A stretch of 64,000 nucleotides of DNA from an uncultured Methanoregula sp. (GCF_963662735.1 NZ_OY759744.1:186001-250000), one strand, 5' to 3'; shown: positions 52,594-60,470, counted from the first letter of the stretch. The notes: generated by a model not told the origin, from the sequence alone. Program-made: numbers and translations.

Positions 52594-54485
52594 TGACTGA
52601 CTGATACTCGTTGCGGCCCGCACATCACTGATACTGAGTATCCGTACCGGTGTTCACGTCCCATACCATGCATGGCGAGAGTTGCAATACTATCCCCGGC
52701 ACGAGTCCAGGTGATCCCGTCGGATGAACTCCACGCATCGTCCCGCCATTCACTCCGGTCGCCGCCGATTGCCCATAATTTGTCGTCATATACGAGAACC
52801 ACCGGATCCTTCCAGGAGACTCCCGGGGGGATCTCCCCCTTGCGATCCCAGATTGTCCCGTCAGCGGAACTCCAGACCCCGGCACTCCCATCAACGATCC
52901 ACATGCGACCCGCATAGCTGGTGAGCGAATGCGAGGATGAAACCGAAAACGGTAGCGACGCGTTGGCCTGTCTCCAGATTGCCCCGTCATCTGAATACCA
53001 GGACTCATACCGTGAATACTCGCCGTTACTGTCTTGGACAAACACGCCGCCAATAATCCACAGCTGGTTATTGAACGCAGTTGCAGACTGGCCACTCCCG
53101 GTCAGAGGAGCAACGGATTCATTCGCACAGTACCAGAACTTCCCGTCAGTAGAATACCATACATCTGCTCCGGAATATCCTCCTAACAGCCACATCCTGT
53201 TGTCGAAGACGGCAGACGTATGATCGGTTCGTGGAGAGAAGGCCGCAGACAGGTTGGCACTCTGCCAGTCCGTACCATTCCCAGAATACCAGACTTCACT
53301 GGTCCTGCCTTTTCCTTGTGCATCACCACCGATCACCCAGAGTTTATTATCAAACACCACGCTGGACTGTCCTTGCCGAGGGGAGAAATTTGCGGATGTA
53401 GTTCCCTTTGACCAGTGCGCACCATCCCCGGAATACCAGGCATCATTGAGCGGTTGGTACCGGTCCCGCGATATCCCCCCGATAAGCCAGATATTGTCCT
53501 GAAATACTGCAGCGGAATGCCCGGTCCGTGGCCAGATCCGTTTAGTGGTATCGGCCCGGGTCCAGATATTCCCGTCCGCGGAGTGCCAGACATCGTCGCC
53601 CCACCCGCGCTCGTTGCCGCTGATTGTCCACATTTTATTGTCGTATACCAACCGGTTCTGGCCCCCGTATGAATAATACGATGATCCCAGCGCAGAAGCA
53701 TTTGCAAGGATCCAGGTTGCACCATCGTCAGACTTCCAGACCTTGTCCCGTTGGAAGATCCAGATCCGGTTGTTGTAAACAAGCGAGGTAAAAAAATCCG
53801 AACGCTCAAACGCCGGAGCGGATGTAACCTGCGTCCAGATGATCCCGTCCGGGGAAGACCAGACATCGTTTGTGACGTCGTAACAATTCCCGACCGTACC
53901 GCCAACCACCCACATCCGGTTATCGTAGACAAATGAGGTATGTCCGTCACGGCCACGGAATTCTGCAGAGAGATTCGCTGCAGTCCAGTTCACACCGTTC
54001 GAGGAATACCAGACATCATTCTTCCATCCATTGCTGTAGCCACCGATCACCCACATCCGGTTATCAAACACAATGGCGGAGAAACCGTATCGGGCGGAAA
54101 AATCGGGAGCATCGGTTGCACGGGTCCAGATGACCCCATCCGGCGAAGACCAGATTGCATTACTGCTGAGTACCCACATCCGGTTGTCATACACCAGTGC
54201 CCGGTTGTCGTACTCTTTGGGAAAGCCGGCAGAGCGGTTCGCACAGGTCCAGGTTATCCCGTCCGCTGAGTGCCACACATCGTTATGCAGGTATCCTTCA
54301 TAGTCAGTGCCACCGATCACCCACATCCGGTCGTCAAATGAGAGTGTTGTATGCCAGGACCGGGGCAACGGGGTATCGTTGTTTATCAGCTGCGCTGCCA
54401 TATCCCCGCCCGTCCCTGCAAGAACCGGAGCAATAAAAAGGCAGGACAGAGCACATGCGATAAGGAGGTACGGGAAGAGTTTCAT
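52590..54485 (-). CDS. Exported Kelch/beta-propeller-like protein with about 12 repeats
   Basis: The 631-residue protein has a signal peptide (LLIACALSCLFIAPVLA) and twelve degenerate repeats of about 45-50 residues, with the pattern VYDNRMWVIGG-x(n)-DVWxSxDGxxWT. Examples are FDNRMWVIGGYSNGWKNDVW near residue 152 and FDNKLWVIGGDAQGKGRTSE near 375. Kelch-type blades usually come in six or seven, so twelve could make two propellers. It lacks catalytic motifs of sialidases or galactose oxidase that I can see. It probably binds carbohydrate or protein at the cell surface. Confidence 0.85.
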   Translation of the reverse strand: MKLFPYLLIACALSCLFIAPVLAGTGGDMAAQLINNDTPLPRSWHTTLSFDDRMWVIGGTDYEGYLHNDVWHSADGITWTCANRSAGFPKEYDNRALVYDNRMWVLSSNAIWSSPDGVIWTRATDAPDFSARYGFSAIVFDNRMWVIGGYSNGWKNDVWYSSNGVNWTAANLSAEFRGRDGHTSFVYDNRMWVVGGTVGNCYDVTNDVWSSPDGIIWTQVTSAPAFERSDFFTSLVYNNRIWIFQRDKVWKSDDGATWILANASALGSSYYSYGGQNRLVYDNKMWTISGNERGWGDDVWHSADGNIWTRADTTKRIWPRTGHSAAVFQDNIWLIGGISRDRYQPLNDAWYSGDGAHWSKGTTSANFSPRQGQSSVVFDNKLWVIGGDAQGKGRTSEVWYSGNGTDWQSANLSAAFSPRTDHTSAVFDNRMWLLGGYSGADVWYSTDGKFWYCANESVAPLTGSGQSATAFNNQLWIIGGVFVQDSNGEYSRYESWYSDDGAIWRQANASLPFSVSSSHSLTSYAGRMWIVDGSAGVWSSADGTIWDRKGEIPPGVSWKDPVVLVYDDKLWAIGGDRSEWRDDAWSSSDGITWTRAGDSIATLAMHGMGREHRYGYSVSVMCGPQRVSVSQ

Positions 54486-54522
54486 GAATCACCAGAATGA
54501 GTAAAATGCAGCCCCGTGGATT

Positions 54523-54560
54523 TTAACGCTGGCGTTGAGTGAAAAAAGTGCTGCGGTTAT
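54523..54560 (+). repeat. 38-bp dispersed element, copy D
   Basis: It reads TTAACGCTGGCG, TTGAGTGAAAAAAG, TGCTGCGGTTAT. It lies 38 bases upstream of the Kelch-like gene start (minus strand). Only the first base departs from the ATAAC end. Confidence 0.8.
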
Positions 54561-54574
54561 TTCTCACCCCCCAG

Positions 54575-55843
54575 TCAGACGCAGGCTGAAGATGAGTGAC
54601 ATGCCGATGGTGACGATGGGGTCGCGGTAACAGGAGCCCTGTTTGTAATATTGAAGGTCTGTTCTGCCTCGCCAGGCTCAAGGATCGGGGAAAACCGGAT
54701 ATTGTAGATATCGGGTTCAAACCCGCTTATATTCGCCAGCATCTGCAGGGAATTGACACCATGGTGTCCCGGGGTCACACGGATCGTACCTTGTGCAATA
54801 TCTTTGTTGCAGAAGTCGCAGTAACCTCCCTTGTTCAACAATTTTATTTTTAATTTATAGATGTGCGCCAGAACTTCCTCGCCAGCGGGAAGATTGGTGG
54901 AGCCGGTGATGATGACGGGGTGGTCATTCACCTGGTCACCGGGAGGATCAATCGTTATCCATACCTTTTCTGTGGCAATGTCGTATTGGCGATACGTGTC
55001 GCGGACGCCGGTCCGGTTCAGTAGGCCGGTCAGGTACGGTACGGAATCCGTCTCTTTCATGGAACGTAAGAGAGTCAGGTTGAAGATCCGTTTCCCGTTC
55101 GTGTCAATAATCCATTCCTGTTCGGCATCGGTCGTGAGATCAAACAGGCTGTACGAACGAGGATACTGGACAATGATATGGTAATCCGTGCTGTTCTCCA
55201 TAAATTTCAGATCCCTGCTTTCTCTGTGAGACAGGATGTATTCGAACTTCCCATCGGACTGAACCGGAACGGTGGATACTTTAACAAAAGAGGGACCAAG
55301 CATCCAGACCTGCACTGCAGTAATATTCCCCGGTAAAACGTTTCCTGAAAAGATGTACGGTGCACCTACTACGAGGGGATAGGTATCGGACACAGAAAAA
55401 TTGCTGCTGGCACGGATATCAGGGTGGTTTTCTGCATAGGCAGTTACGGGATACAGATGCGTTGATACAGACGTAATGAGCAGGGGATTTACGGTTGCTG
55501 ACCAGGTCGAATTCCCGGGACCTCTCACTGCCAGAATATCGGGAATGGTAGTACTGGCGTTCCCACGGTATCCTGTACCTGGTGGGGTGATATGGATCCT
55601 GATCTCCTCATCCTGGGGAAGACTGGTTGTGCCCGTGAGCGTGATCTCCTCATTTTTCAGGAATCTGAGGTTCGGGTCGATGCGTATCCTGCCTGCTTCT
55701 TGCTGAGGGAAAGACACGGGGGAAATATTCTCAATCGGATCAATACCTGTGTGTCCGGTGTACGGCGGACCTGTGCACCCGGCGGTGAACAGGATACCGA
55801 TGGTGAGAATAATTGGGATAACCAGAGACCTGACAGAAAACAT
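54575..55843 (-). CDS. Predicted lipoprotein with beta-sandwich domains
   Basis: The 422-residue protein has a lipobox-like signal (IILTIGILFTAGCTGPP; the cysteine would be lipidated). The mature part contains repeats of the pattern ITLTGTTSLPQDEEIRIHI and VIITGSTNLPAGEEVLAHIY, beta-sandwich domains common in exported proteins of Methanomicrobiales (DUF3821-like or S-layer-related). The pair CDFCNKDI near 355 may bind metal. It is probably surface attached. The specific ligand is unknown. Confidence 0.68.
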   Translation of the reverse strand: MFSVRSLVIPIILTIGILFTAGCTGPPYTGHTGIDPIENISPVSFPQQEAGRIRIDPNLRFLKNEEITLTGTTSLPQDEEIRIHITPPGTGYRGNASTTIPDILAVRGPGNSTWSATVNPLLITSVSTHLYPVTAYAENHPDIRASSNFSVSDTYPLVVGAPYIFSGNVLPGNITAVQVWMLGPSFVKVSTVPVQSDGKFEYILSHRESRDLKFMENSTDYHIIVQYPRSYSLFDLTTDAEQEWIIDTNGKRIFNLTLLRSMKETDSVPYLTGLLNRTGVRDTYRQYDIATEKVWITIDPPGDQVNDHPVIITGSTNLPAGEEVLAHIYKLKIKLLNKGGYCDFCNKDIAQGTIRVTPGHHGVNSLQMLANISGFEPDIYNIRFSPILEPGEAEQTFNITNRAPVTATPSSPSACHSSSACV

Positions 55844-55869
55844 GCCGGGAATTTGTAAAACAAAGGTGG

Positions 55870-55907
55870 ATAACGGTATCGATGAGTGAAAAAAGTGCTG
55901 CGGTTAT
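55870..55907 (+). repeat. 38-bp dispersed element, copy E
   Basis: It reads ATAACGGTATCG, ATGAGTGAAAAAAG, TGCTGCGGTTAT. It lies 27 bases upstream of the lipoprotein gene start (minus strand). It is identical to copy C over the last 26 bases. Confidence 0.8.
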
Positions 55908-55976
55908 TGTGTCAATTCCCCATTCCGGGAACATCAGCAATGCGAAAAAAAGGGTTGCGCTTGAGATCTCAGAAGA

Positions 55977-56720
55977 TCATCGGTTCTTTCTGGCAAAGCC
56001 CCAGACAACACACATTATTCCTATCCCGAGAACGGGTAACAACGCGGGAACCGGGGACTTTGTTGGCGTAACCGGGACCGTGGCGGTAACAGCCGGGGCC
56101 GGGGTCTCGGCGGTTGTGTATGCGGTCACAAGGTTTACGGTGGGAATCGTTACACTGGTACCAGAATTCGCGGACTCTGCATGGCACTGGCCGTTGTAAT
56201 AATACGGGTAACCTTCGGGACAGCACTGGCCTTCGCTTGTCGGGTATTGCTGAGACCCGTACCGGCAGGCATGGCAGGCGCCATCGTAATACTGCGGATT
56301 ATCCCACGGACAGCAGGTACCGGAATTACTGTCATACACGCTGGTCTCGCGGCACTGGTGGCACTTGCCGTCATAATAATACGGGTAACCAGCCGGGCAG
56401 CACTGGCCCTCACCTGTCTGCTGAGACCCGTACTGGCAGGCATGACAGGCCCCGTCGTAATAATACGGCGAGCCGAACGGGCAACATCTGCCGGAATAAC
56501 TGTCATACGTGCTGCCGTAATCACACTGGTGGCATTTGCCATCGTAAACATACGGGTAGCCTTCGGGACAGCACTGGCCGTTGCTCGTGGAATAGATATA
56601 GGATCCCGCACTGCACGAGCTGCTGTCATACCCGCTCACCGGGGCCACCGCTGCAAGGAGAAGCAGAACGGATCCCACGGCCAGCATGAACCGGATTGTT
56701 GTCAAACATGATACTCTCAT
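55977..56720 (-). CDS. Membrane-anchored protein with five CCP-Y-DG-C repeats
   Basis: This is an unusual 247-residue protein. After a signal peptide (LAVGSVLLLLAAVAPVSG) it has five units of about 28-30 residues with the pattern CCPxGxPYYYDGxCHxC; for instance QCCPEGYPYVYDGKCHQC near residue 49. Units 1 and 3 end KCHQ, 2 and 4 end ACHA, so a two-unit block appears to have duplicated. A Thr/Pro-rich stalk (about 190-225) and a C-terminal helix with basic end (ALLPVLGIGIMCVVWGFARK) anchor it. It should be rich in disulfides. Function is unknown. Confidence 0.72.
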   Translation of the reverse strand: MRVSCLTTIRFMLAVGSVLLLLAAVAPVSGYDSSSCSAGSYIYSTSNGQCCPEGYPYVYDGKCHQCDYGSTYDSYSGRCCPFGSPYYYDGACHACQYGSQQTGEGQCCPAGYPYYYDGKCHQCRETSVYDSNSGTCCPWDNPQYYDGACHACRYGSQQYPTSEGQCCPEGYPYYYNGQCHAESANSGTSVTIPTVNLVTAYTTAETPAPAVTATVPVTPTKSPVPALLPVLGIGIMCVVWGFARKNR

Positions 56721-56836
56721 TCAGACACCCGACGTATTGTGCGTAATCATTCGATTGAAGGGCGATAAACGTTTGGATTTGAGGGGCTATCATCAGGTGC
56801 CGGGCCGGAACACATTAAAAAAATCCCGGTTCCGGA

Positions 56837-57430
56837 TTATTCGTTTTTCGCCGGGGACAAAATGCCCGGCAGGATAGAGAACAATCCGGCGATGATGAAG
56901 ACTTCAAGGTAAAGACCGATAGCAAGAAGAAGGGTATGCACCGTGAGGGTGGCGGAGTACGCAATATCCTGAATATGGAGAAGGTTTACCAGGCCGTCGA
57001 AGATCCATCCGGTCAGGGGGAGCATCAGGAAGAACTGGGGGAGCGGTCCCCCCTCCCGGGCCTCTCCCATGGTTGTAAAAAACATCAATCCCACACCGAT
57101 AAACGACAGCAGGGAGAAGACCAGCCACGGCTGGTTGACCCCGCTCCGTTTCCCGAACCAGAGATACGCGGTGATCACGGCAAGGGTGGTGAGCAGGAGC
57201 ATGAGGGAGAAATACACGAGCGTCCCGGCCAGCACACTGTCGTTACCGATCATCCTGAACCGGAAGATGCCCTCCATTGCCAGCAATACGAGGAATGCGA
57301 GGAGCAGGGGAAGCCAGAAGGGAACGGGATTCGCAATCCTCCTGATACCGGTGTAAAGTGCCATCGGGACGACAACGATAAAGAGGAGAAAGAGGATAGT
57401 GACCAGGGGAAAAATCAGGTCTTCGTACAT
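56837..57430 (-). CDS. Integral membrane protein of unknown function
   Basis: The 197-residue protein has about five to six hydrophobic helices, such as LVTILFLLFIVVVPMALYTG, FWLPLLLAFLVLLAMEGIF, VYFSLMLLLTTLAVITAYLW and LLSFIGVGLMFFTTMGEARE. There is no known family. The plus-strand Glu-rich frame in the same place is a shadow. It lies between the CCP-repeat gene and the chagasin gene on the same strand. Confidence 0.68.
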   Translation of the reverse strand: MYEDLIFPLVTILFLLFIVVVPMALYTGIRRIANPVPFWLPLLLAFLVLLAMEGIFRFRMIGNDSVLAGTLVYFSLMLLLTTLAVITAYLWFGKRSGVNQPWLVFSLLSFIGVGLMFFTTMGEAREGGPLPQFFLMLPLTGWIFDGLVNLLHIQDIAYSATLTVHTLLLAIGLYLEVFIIAGLFSILPGILSPAKNE

Positions 57431-57483
57431 GTATTTGAGTATAATCTAAGGAATATTCAATGAGGCGGTTGATGGTGGGACCG

Positions 57484-57536
57484 GGGGACGGGAGGCTCTC
57501 AGTTTCCCAAAGGGAATGGTCAACAATAAAAATCAA
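57484..57536. repeat. About 50-bp dispersed repeat, copy 1 (partner at 62240-62288)
   Basis: GGGAGGCTCTCAGTTTCCCA followed by AAGGGAATGGTCAACAATAA and AAATCAAA recurs with about four changes at 62240-62288. It contains a small dyad TTTCCCAAAGGGAA. It lies just downstream of the chagasin-like gene on the minus strand. Confidence 0.7.
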
Positions 57537-57541
57537 AAAAA

Positions 57542-58081
57542 TTAATGGAGAGAGCCAGATGTCTCCTTGGTTGCCTGGATAACCAGGCTGAAAGACTCAT
57601 CGGTATTTGTTGCTCCTTCCCACGGACGCAGGGAGACTGCCCTGAACGTGTAGGTGTCGACAGTCTTGGGTGAAAGGATCCATGTGTGATAGCCGGGAGC
57701 GCCCATGAGCGTGGTGTCCGGGGCGGTATACGTATCAGTGACGATTGCAAGGCCTCTTGACGCGGTCGCATTCCATACGTAGCCGGTGGTCGGATTCTCC
57801 TTCAGCCGGACAAGTACGCGATCCCCTGCCGGGATAACGATGATCTTACCATTGGAGGTGCTGTTCACAAAGACGGTCGGGATGGTCGTGTCGGGCACGG
57901 ATGACGCAGTCCCCGATAATAATGTCGCTGAAGGAGTTGGCACGGTCGTGGCACTGGTCGTGGGGCTCGGGTGTGCTATGGGTTGCGTTACCGGGGAGGA
58001 CGTTTCCGTACACCCTGCAAACAATCCGGCTGTGAGAATAAGGACACAGCCGATTACAGTAATTACATATGCTGGTTTCAT
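57542..58081 (-). CDS. Chagasin-type cysteine protease inhibitor (I42), lipoprotein
   Basis: Chagasin-family proteins inhibit papain-like proteases. The 179-residue protein has a lipobox signal (VLILTAGLFAGCTETS), a Thr/Ser/Pro-rich linker (about 30-80), and the inhibitor domain with the three binding loops: LKENPTTGYVWNA near residue 104, LMGAPGYHTWIL near 130 and SLRPWEGATNTDE near 155. The NPTTGY, GxxGxxxW and RPWE motifs are all intact. The ATG 58079-58081 is used; a GTG three codons upstream is an alternative. A papain-like protease gene lies 2.6 kb away on the same strand. Confidence 0.9.
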   Translation of the reverse strand: MKPAYVITVIGCVLILTAGLFAGCTETSSPVTQPIAHPSPTTSATTVPTPSATLLSGTASSVPDTTIPTVFVNSTSNGKIIVIPAGDRVLVRLKENPTTGYVWNATASRGLAIVTDTYTAPDTTLMGAPGYHTWILSPKTVDTYTFRAVSLRPWEGATNTDESFSLVIQATKETSGSLH

Positions 58082-58123
58082 GATGTTCACTTTTTAACTA
58101 CCCATATTTCAGGGGGGGTTTTG

Positions 58124-58161
58124 ATAACTATAACGTTGAGTGCAGTTTTTTTTGCACTGAA
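58124..58161 (+). repeat. 38-bp-like dispersed element, degenerate copy F
   Basis: It begins ATAACTATAACG and TTGAGTGCAG, then TTTTTTTTGCACTGAA. The ATAAC end and TTGAGTG core are present, and GTGCAG-T8-GCAC forms a small hairpin, but the GTTAT end is lost. It lies about 43 bases upstream of the chagasin gene start. Confidence 0.5.
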
Positions 58162-58398
58162 CCGGCAGAATTACTATCCGGAAGATGAGCAGATCCCTGC
58201 AGGTTTTCCACCGCACGTACGATCGGTACAAACGCTCCGCTCAGAGGCACAGGAACATCCTCACAGGAGAGCAGATCATCTTCTCAACGCTGCGGGCAGG
58301 ACCGGATCCGGAGTTCGTCCCCTGCAAACCAGTCCATCTTCTTTTGGGACAACCACCGGTTATCCGCAGTGAGCGATTGATGATGATGAGATAAATAA

Positions 58399-58427
58399 TT
58401 TCTAGCTCAAACCTTTACACGTTTTTT
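58399..58427. repeat. TTTCT-GCTCAAA-TTTACAC-T6 motif, copy 2
   Basis: TTTCTAGCTCAAACCTTTAC followed by ACGTTTTTTG matches the left arm and spacer of the inverted repeat at 39802 and the copy at 62375. The CTTTACACGTTTTTT part is shared exactly between 58399 and 62375. Confidence 0.6.
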
Positions 58428-58488
58428 GAAGTACAGAATAGTCACGATGGGGCTTAAGACAAGTCAGGTGCCGGTGTTCGTCACTGCG

Positions 58489-58526
58489 GTAACGCCTGCG
58501 ATGAGTGAAAAATTGGTGTGGTCGCT
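58489..58526 (+). repeat. 38-bp-like dispersed element, degenerate copy G
   Basis: GTAACGCCTGCG followed by ATGAGTGAAAAATTGGTG keeps the first half of the 38-bp element; the terminal GTTAT is absent. No gene start lies close by. Confidence 0.4.
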
Positions 58527-58723
58527 GGGAATCGTCACGACAACAGGACTGTTGAGGGGAGAAGGGGCTGCCGGCACATTCGCCCAACGAACCGGGCACG
58601 GGCCAGACCGGTGGACCCCCATCCTCATTTTTGGGAACCCTGCAGTTTCCCATGCACCGTCGGGAACTCAACAGGAACCGGGAGGCATCCGACCAGGAAA
58701 ATCACAGGTTACTCATTGGTGAG

Positions 58724-58764
58724 GTGGGGGGTCTCACGCAGACCCCCCACTAGTTTTTTTTTTT
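58724..58764 (+). terminator. Perfect 11-bp hairpin followed by T11
   Basis: GTGGGGGGTCT (58724-58734) and AGACCCCCCAC (58740-58750) form a perfect stem with a five-base loop, followed by a run of 11 T residues. It is an intrinsic-terminator-like structure without an obvious upstream gene on the plus strand. Confidence 0.6.
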
Positions 58765-58845
58765 AAACCCGGGGACCCCCCTCCCTCTTTCAAGTGACGA
58801 GGGGGTCCGCCCTCCGCAGGACCGGGCGTTGTGGAAGGCGGGGTT

Positions 58846-59070
58846 GGGGGGGATCGGTGCCAGGAACCCCGCCGGAGAGCCCCGGGGCAACGGAGCCCGT
58901 ATAAGGCCCGGTTGTACCTCTTTTACCTCACTCCCCTTTTTGCCAGAGGCAATAATTCGGAAAAACACGGTAATTCTCCCGGAACAATTCGCCATTCTCC
59001 GACGGGAAACGGTGAGGTAATAGGTAGCAATGATACAAGGGCGGGCAGCGGGAGCGAACGTGCTCCGGGA
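58846..59070. repeat. About 225-bp direct repeat, copy 1
   Basis: The block from GGGGGGATCGGTGCCAGGAA to GCGAACGTGCTCCGGGAAGG matches 60246-60470 in the same direction, with about 16 differences and one single-base indel by eye. An indel shifts any frame, so it is conserved as DNA rather than as protein. The two copies flank the HicBA and MazF genes. Confidence 0.85.
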
Positions 59071-59283
59071 AGGCTGCTCATGGTTGCGGAGGGGGTTAGC
59101 TGATGATGATGGACCGGGGGGATACGGGGGTGACATCCTGATGCGTGAAGGGATTCTGCGGTACCAGGATCGTACAGGTGCCGCTGGAAAAATCTCTACA
59201 CAATAAGGATACGTTCTGTAGCCTGTCCGGTCCTGAACCGGCACACTATTATCATCATAAAATCCGAAAGATCGTACCAGAGC

Positions 59284-59517
59284 ATGAAGACTCTTATTGA
59301 ATTCCATAAGGAAGGAAAATATTTCGTGGCAGTCGATCTTCTCACGAATGTTGCCGACCAGGGTTTATCAGAAGAGGTGGCTGTGCAGAACCTCAAGAAA
59401 GGGCTTGAAGAACATTACCAGCTCTTGATTGAACTGACACCCCGTGACCACAAGCTGACCTATCTGGACATCGAAGTGGATAATCTTGTCAAAAATTCCC
59501 CTGCTGTCAGCTCTTGA
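59284..59517 (+). CDS. HicB-type antitoxin
   Basis: This small antitoxin of 77 residues has the partly degraded RNase H-like HicB pattern: LIEFHKEGKYFVAVDLLTNV and ADQGLSEEVAVQNLKKGLEE, typical for the uncharacterised-but-common HicB subfamily that pairs with HicA. It overlaps the following hicA frame by 32 bases, as expected for a co-translated pair. It would neutralise the toxin and could repress the operon. No separate DNA-binding domain is visible. Confidence 0.78.
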   Translation: MKTLIEFHKEGKYFVAVDLLTNVADQGLSEEVAVQNLKKGLEEHYQLLIELTPRDHKLTYLDIEVDNLVKNSPAVSS

Positions 59518-59686
59518 AATCATTAAAATTCTTGCTGTTTTTGGGTTTAAACCGGTGCGACAGACCGGCAGCCATATCCATTTGTTGCATCCTGATACGC
59601 GGCGGCTTGTCACGGTTCCCAATCATGCCCGGACAATCTCAATCAGGCTATTGACAATCCGTTCCATCGCATCATCCTTCAGATGA
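59486..59686 (+). CDS. HicA-type toxin, C-terminus probably altered
   Basis: The 66-residue frame starts at TTG 59486 and has the HicA dsRBD-like core: IPLLSALEIIKILAVFGFKP, then RQTGSHIHLLHPDTRRLVTV with the catalytic histidine, and PNHARTI. HicA toxins normally continue with a helix like SKGLLRSIIRQAGLTEEEF. Here the sequence after PNHARTI is SIRLLTIRSIASSFR, which ends early and overlaps the convergent mazF gene by 64 bases. The toxin may be truncated or its tail replaced. Whether it is active cannot be said. Confidence 0.72.
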   Translation: MSKIPLLSALEIIKILAVFGFKPVRQTGSHIHLLHPDTRRLVTVPNHARTISIRLLTIRSIASSFR

Positions 59687-59955
59687 CCAGCGATATACTG
59701 GATGATGTTCTTATCTGCGGTAAATATCCGGCTTGGCCTGACATTACTATCCTGGCGGAGCGATCCGGATGAGAAAGCATCTTCACGTATGAGAATTGCA
59801 TATCGATCTGAAACCAGCCGGCTCGTAATCTGGCAAAGGATAACATCATCGCCATCGGGTGTGGCAATGACCAGTGCCGGGCGTTTCTTGGCATTGCTCA
59901 GATCAGAAAAAGGGAACGGGACGACAACAATGTCGCCTTTTACAGGTTCGCCCAT
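59623..59955 (-). CDS. MazF/PemK-type mRNA interferase toxin
   Basis: This is a type II toxin of the MazF family, usually a sequence-specific RNase. The 110 residues have GDIVVVPFPFSDLSNAKKRP with the conserved loop and arginine/lysine, ALVIATPDGDDVILCQITS, and a C-terminal KNIIQYIAGHLKDDAMERI. Its start overlaps the antitoxin gene by 16 bases. The final codons overlap the 3' end of hicA. The SDLSNAKKRPALVI motif is the best family indicator. Confidence 0.85.
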   Translation of the reverse strand: MGEPVKGDIVVVPFPFSDLSNAKKRPALVIATPDGDDVILCQITSRLVSDRYAILIREDAFSSGSLRQDSNVRPSRIFTADKNIIQYIAGHLKDDAMERIVNSLIEIVRA

Positions 59956-60131
59956 GCTTCGTCTTCCTCGGGACGCAACCAGTCCTTCTTTAAGGAAGAT
60001 TCACTGGCGAATGCCGTGTCGGTCATACTACCGGCTTTTTTCTTTTTCGCCCGGATAAAATCAAGGATCTCGTGATAGTGCTGGCGTGGCACCTGGTGCA
60101 GTTCCCTGATGATCTGGTCTTCGACTTCCAT
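59940..60131 (-). CDS. Antitoxin partner of MazF (DUF2281-like)
   Basis: This short acidic protein of about 63 residues is translated ahead of mazF. It begins EVEDQIIRELHQVPRQHYHE and ILDFIRAKKKK, the DUF2281-type helix, and ends SSLKKDWLRPEEDEAWANL, a WxxxEEDEAW ending common in antitoxins that cap MazF or PIN toxins. ATG 60129-60131 is used because GGGGGA lies six bases upstream; an ATG two codons earlier is possible. It overlaps mazF by 16 bases. Confidence 0.78.
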   Translation of the reverse strand: MEVEDQIIRELHQVPRQHYHEILDFIRAKKKKAGSMTDTAFASESSLKKDWLRPEEDEAWANL

Positions 60132-60245
60132 CGACATTCCCCCGGATTTATCTCTACATTTCATTAAGCAAGGAAGATTATCAGGTTATCTCTCAGCCCG
60201 TTCCCAACCAACCCTCCCTCCCTTCTTACAAAGTGACGGAGGGTA

Positions 60246-60470
60246 GGGGGGATCGATGCCAGGAACCCCACCGGAGAGCCCGGGGAAACGGAGCCCGTAT
60301 AAGGCCCGGTTGTACCTCTTTTACCTCACACCCCTTTTTGGCAGAGGCAATAATTCGAAAAAACACGGTAATTCTCCCGGAACAATTCGCCATTCTCCGG
60401 CGGGAATCAATGAGGTCATATGTAGCAATGATACAAGGGTGGGCAGCGGGAGCGAACGTGCCCCGGGAGG
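60246..60470. repeat. About 225-bp direct repeat, copy 2
   Basis: This partner of 58846-59070 begins GGGGGGATCGATGCCAGGAA and ends GCGAACGTGCCCCGGGAGGG. It lies in the region 60165-60637 that has no gene; further G/C runs at 60470-60535 (for example GGGGATCCCTTCGATCCCCC, a small palindrome) follow. Confidence 0.85.

Larger units (their letters stand above)
58162..58845. other. Repeat-rich region without convincing genes
   Basis: No frame here is persuasive. It contains a TTTCTAGCTCAAACCTTTAC motif at 58399, a TGAGTGAAAAATT copy near 58489-58526 and a perfect hairpin terminator at 58724-58764. A G/C-run motif with AAGTGACGAGGGGG follows near 58790-58806, similar to sequences near 60230 and 62226. 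A plus-strand 98-codon frame at 58426 has odd composition and is not called. Confidence 0.45.

Noticed and set aside
58426..58722. 98-codon plus-strand frame in the repeat-rich region
   Set aside because: It runs through a dispersed repeat and into the terminator hairpin, and the product shows no protein-like pattern.
58750..59307. Minus-strand frame through the 225-bp repeat (and its counterpart at 60226-60579)
   Set aside because: Both copies encode similar peptides in part, but an indel shifts the frame between copies and the composition is poor; the similarity is better explained by DNA repeat.
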